DNA of 7,462 nt. Source: a bacterium (GTDB lineage: Bacteria > Krumholzibacteriota > Krumholzibacteriia > JACNKJ01). Where the stretch lies: assembly GCA_014382085.1 (NCBI GenBank), contig JACNKJ010000080.1, positions 1 to 7,462 of the forward strand, written 5' to 3'. The translations under genes were made by a program, and so were the position numbers. The first letter of the stretch is position 1. Every line of letters starts with the position of its first letter. This document shows, piece by piece, positions 6,043 to 7,462 of the stretch. The notes beneath the pieces are model-generated. The model searched no databases. It saw only the letters and a program-made list of their open reading frames with translations, and was not told the origin of the DNA.

Positions 6043-7154
6043 TCCCGATCTCCCTTGCCATCGCCAGCGGCCAGAAATGCGAGCAAGACCCAGAGCAGAC
6101 GGAAACGCAGACCCTGGTGGGTCAATCCGTAAAAAAGAATGGGGAGGGTAAGCATGAAGGAAGTCAATCCGGCGCTTTGATAAACACGGCCCAAGAAGAT
6201 AGCGAAGAGAATGAGGCCCGGCAAACCATAGGCAAAGAGCAGGGTGCCGAAAGAGGAATGCACTTCGCCCATGATGAAAGACTCGAATCGCCAGAAAGCA
6301 CCTTCACCCGCCCCCAAAAACATCTGTGCGGGATGACAAAGCAGGCGATCGTATCCGCGGCCCGCGAGACTGTCGTCGAAATCGCTTCCGATGCTGAAAA
6401 GCCGTTCGCCCACCTTGCCTAAAAGGGTTTGAGAATCACTCAGGAAAAAGATAGCGAGAGCCGCTGCGCCTGTAGCCGCTAGTAGCCAGGGACGACGTAA
6501 GCCGGTAATGACGATGAGCATGGCCAGAGCGAGCATCGAAGACTTCGACAAACTCAGAGCCGCGAGATAAGCAGCCGTCGCAAAGACCAGAATGAGATAG
6601 GCCGGATGCACCGGGCGACGTGCGTCGCCCAAAACGAAAATCGTTCCAGCGAGTATGGCGAAGTAGCCCAGTTGATTGGGACCATTGAGGAAAAGTGACT
6701 GACGCAATGCCTCCGCCTGAATCGCAAGCGGCGATAACAGGACCTGTAGGATCAGTGTGGCCGCGGCGGCGTGCATGGCCACACGCAGGAAGCGATCGCC
6801 GCGACGGAGGAAGAGCAGAAGCGATCCGCCGAAGACCGCCAGATTGTAGCTGTAGAATAGTGGATAGACCAGCATGCGCACTTCGCCCAGACGCAAGGTC
6901 CAGACAAGGGTCAGAGCCCAGGAATAGAGCACGAAGAGGGCGAGAGGTGCTCCATGTTCACGCAGGCCTGAAGGGAAGCGGCGCGCGCGCGCTTGAGAAA
7001 TGGACAAGCGACCCAGAAGCGTCAGCATTGCCAGGTCGGCGGGCTGAGGCATGCCGCTGGCAAAGGTATAGAAGGGCAGGGATAGCATGAAGCTGACCAA
7101 CAGGAATCCATCGAGAAGATCGTCTCGATCCTGGGATAGGATTTTCCTAATCAC
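6039..7154 (-). CDS. Wzy-like O-antigen/exopolysaccharide polymerase (O-antigen ligase superfamily)
   Basis: A 371-residue, strongly hydrophobic protein with about ten membrane segments (for example 14-33, 69-87, 94-116, 124-144, 163-176, 184-202, 205-218, 223-239, 309-325, 331-344). Features of the Wzy/WaaL superfamily are visible: NGPNQLGYFA (157-166), SLSKSSMLAL (201-210), a large periplasmic loop at about 240-305 with LAGRGYDRL and GAGEGAFWRFESFIMGEVHSSFG (281-303), then THQGLRFR (345-352) near the end. The loop has His299 followed by Ser-Ser rather than the commoner His-Asn. In this family the enzyme joins lipid-linked repeats in the periplasm. Polymerase is preferred over ligase because flippase and Wzz genes are adjacent, but motifs alone do not separate the two. 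The start is GTG 7154 and overlaps the wzz-type gene by 8 bp; an in-frame TGA at 7169-7167 rules out an earlier start. No good ribosome site is seen, so translation probably depends on coupling. Confidence 0.85.
   Translation of the reverse strand: MIRKILSQDRDDLLDGFLLVSFMLSLPFYTFASGMPQPADLAMLTLLGRLSISQARARRFPSGLREHGAPLALFVLYSWALTLVWTLRLGEVRMLVYPLFYSYNLAVFGGSLLLFLRRGDRFLRVAMHAAAATLILQVLLSPLAIQAEALRQSLFLNGPNQLGYFAILAGTIFVLGDARRPVHPAYLILVFATAAYLAALSLSKSSMLALAMLIVITGLRRPWLLAATGAAALAIFFLSDSQTLLGKVGERLFSIGSDFDDSLAGRGYDRLLCHPAQMFLGAGEGAFWRFESFIMGEVHSSFGTLLFAYGLPGLILFAIFLGRVYQSAGLTSFMLTLPILFYGLTHQGLRFRLLWVLLAFLAAGDGKGDRE
6050..6054 (-). promoter_or_regulatory. Shine-Dalgarno site of the flippase-glycosyltransferase fusion
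   Basis: GGGAG on the minus strand lies 7 nt before ATG 6042, inside the last codons of the polymerase gene. It supports this start and coupling to the upstream gene. Confidence 0.6.
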
Positions 7155-7462
7155 GAGAGCCGGAGCTCACAATGATCAGGCGCGCTCCGGCCAAAACCAA
7201 GCCAAGGAGGGCTCCGAAAATTGCGTTCAGGACGTATCGAGGGTTACTACGCTTGGCGGGCGGCCGGGCTGCGTCGAGCAACTTGAGGCTGGGTTTCTGA
7301 TCAGCCTCTTCGATGCGCGCCAATTCAAGTTGTCCACGAAGCTGGGTCCAAACCGTGGCCAGGGTTTCCACTTCCCTCTGTAGACGCTGTTGACCCTGCA
7401 GAAGTTTTGGCGACTGGGCGTAGAGCTGATTGCGATCCATGAAGTGGGCAAGTGCTTCTTCG
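7147..7462 (-). CDS. C-terminal part of a Wzz-type chain-length regulator (GNVR domain, polysaccharide co-polymerase)
   Basis: The frame is open to the right edge and ends at TAG 7149-7147, giving about 104 visible codons (upstream residues EEALAHF precede Met at 7440). The pattern FMDRNQLYAQSPKLLQGQQRLQREVETL...WTQLRGQLELARIEE is the late coiled-coil/GNVR region of Wzz-type proteins. The following LKLLDAARPPAKRSNP is the proline-rich segment before the final membrane helix, here about YVLNAIFGALLGLVLAGARLIIV. The protein ends only a few residues after that helix (SSGSRD), so no tyrosine-kinase domain is fused to it; any BY-kinase would be a separate gene. Such proteins set polymer length and contact Wza-type channels from the inner membrane. 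The N-terminal helix and most of the periplasmic domain lie outside the window. Confidence 0.87.
   Translation of the reverse strand, partial: EEALAHFMDRNQLYAQSPKLLQGQQRLQREVETLATVWTQLRGQLELARIEEADQKPSLKLLDAARPPAKRSNPRYVLNAIFGALLGLVLAGARLIIVSSGSRD

Noticed and set aside
1..7462. CRISPR arrays, tRNA or rRNA genes, insertion sequences, phage or defence genes
   Set aside because: No direct-repeat array, RNA-gene-like sequence, transposase frame or terminal repeats were seen. The window is almost entirely polysaccharide-assembly coding sequence.

Overview
The window is a compact Wzy-dependent polysaccharide (capsule, exopolysaccharide or O-antigen-like) assembly locus from a diderm, Gram-negative-type bacterium. 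An outer-membrane export porin of the Wza/OPX class, a Wzx-type flippase, a Wzy-type polymerase and a Wzz-type chain-length regulator together imply an envelope with both inner and outer membranes. The DNA is moderately GC-rich by eye, the standard code fits every gene, and Shine-Dalgarno sites are clear for most genes. Nothing here fixes the phylum.

Layout. Positions 1-1908 (minus) hold the first 636 codons of a large multi-SLBB polysaccharide export protein that runs off the left edge. Positions 1909-2066 are a divergent intergenic region with a candidate sigma70-like promoter for the export gene and a perfect 8-bp inverted repeat over its -10 region. Positions 2067-2879 (plus; probable true start TTG 2133) hold a phosphoglycosyl transferase (WcaJ/PglC-like) that starts lipid-linked repeat synthesis. 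It is the only plus-strand gene, and its stop codon interlocks with the stop of the convergent gene. Positions 7462-2876 (minus) form a tightly coupled four-gene run: the 3' end of a Wzz/GNVR chain-length regulator, a Wzy-like polymerase, a single 854-residue protein joining a Wzx-like flippase to a GT4 glycosyltransferase, and a GNAT acetyltransferase. Successive genes overlap by 8, 4 and 4 bp.

How the parts fit: the transferase loads the first sugar phosphate on undecaprenyl phosphate. The GT4 half of the fusion probably adds a following sugar, and the GNAT protein may acetylate an amino-sugar precursor. The flippase half moves the lipid-linked repeat across the inner membrane, Wzy polymerises it, Wzz sets chain length, and the multi-SLBB protein exports the product. 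Further glycosyltransferases, a BY-kinase and sugar-nucleotide enzymes would have to lie outside the window.

The most unusual element is the flippase-glycosyltransferase fusion. Its transferase domain also has Trp where GT4 enzymes usually carry a phosphate-contacting Arg.
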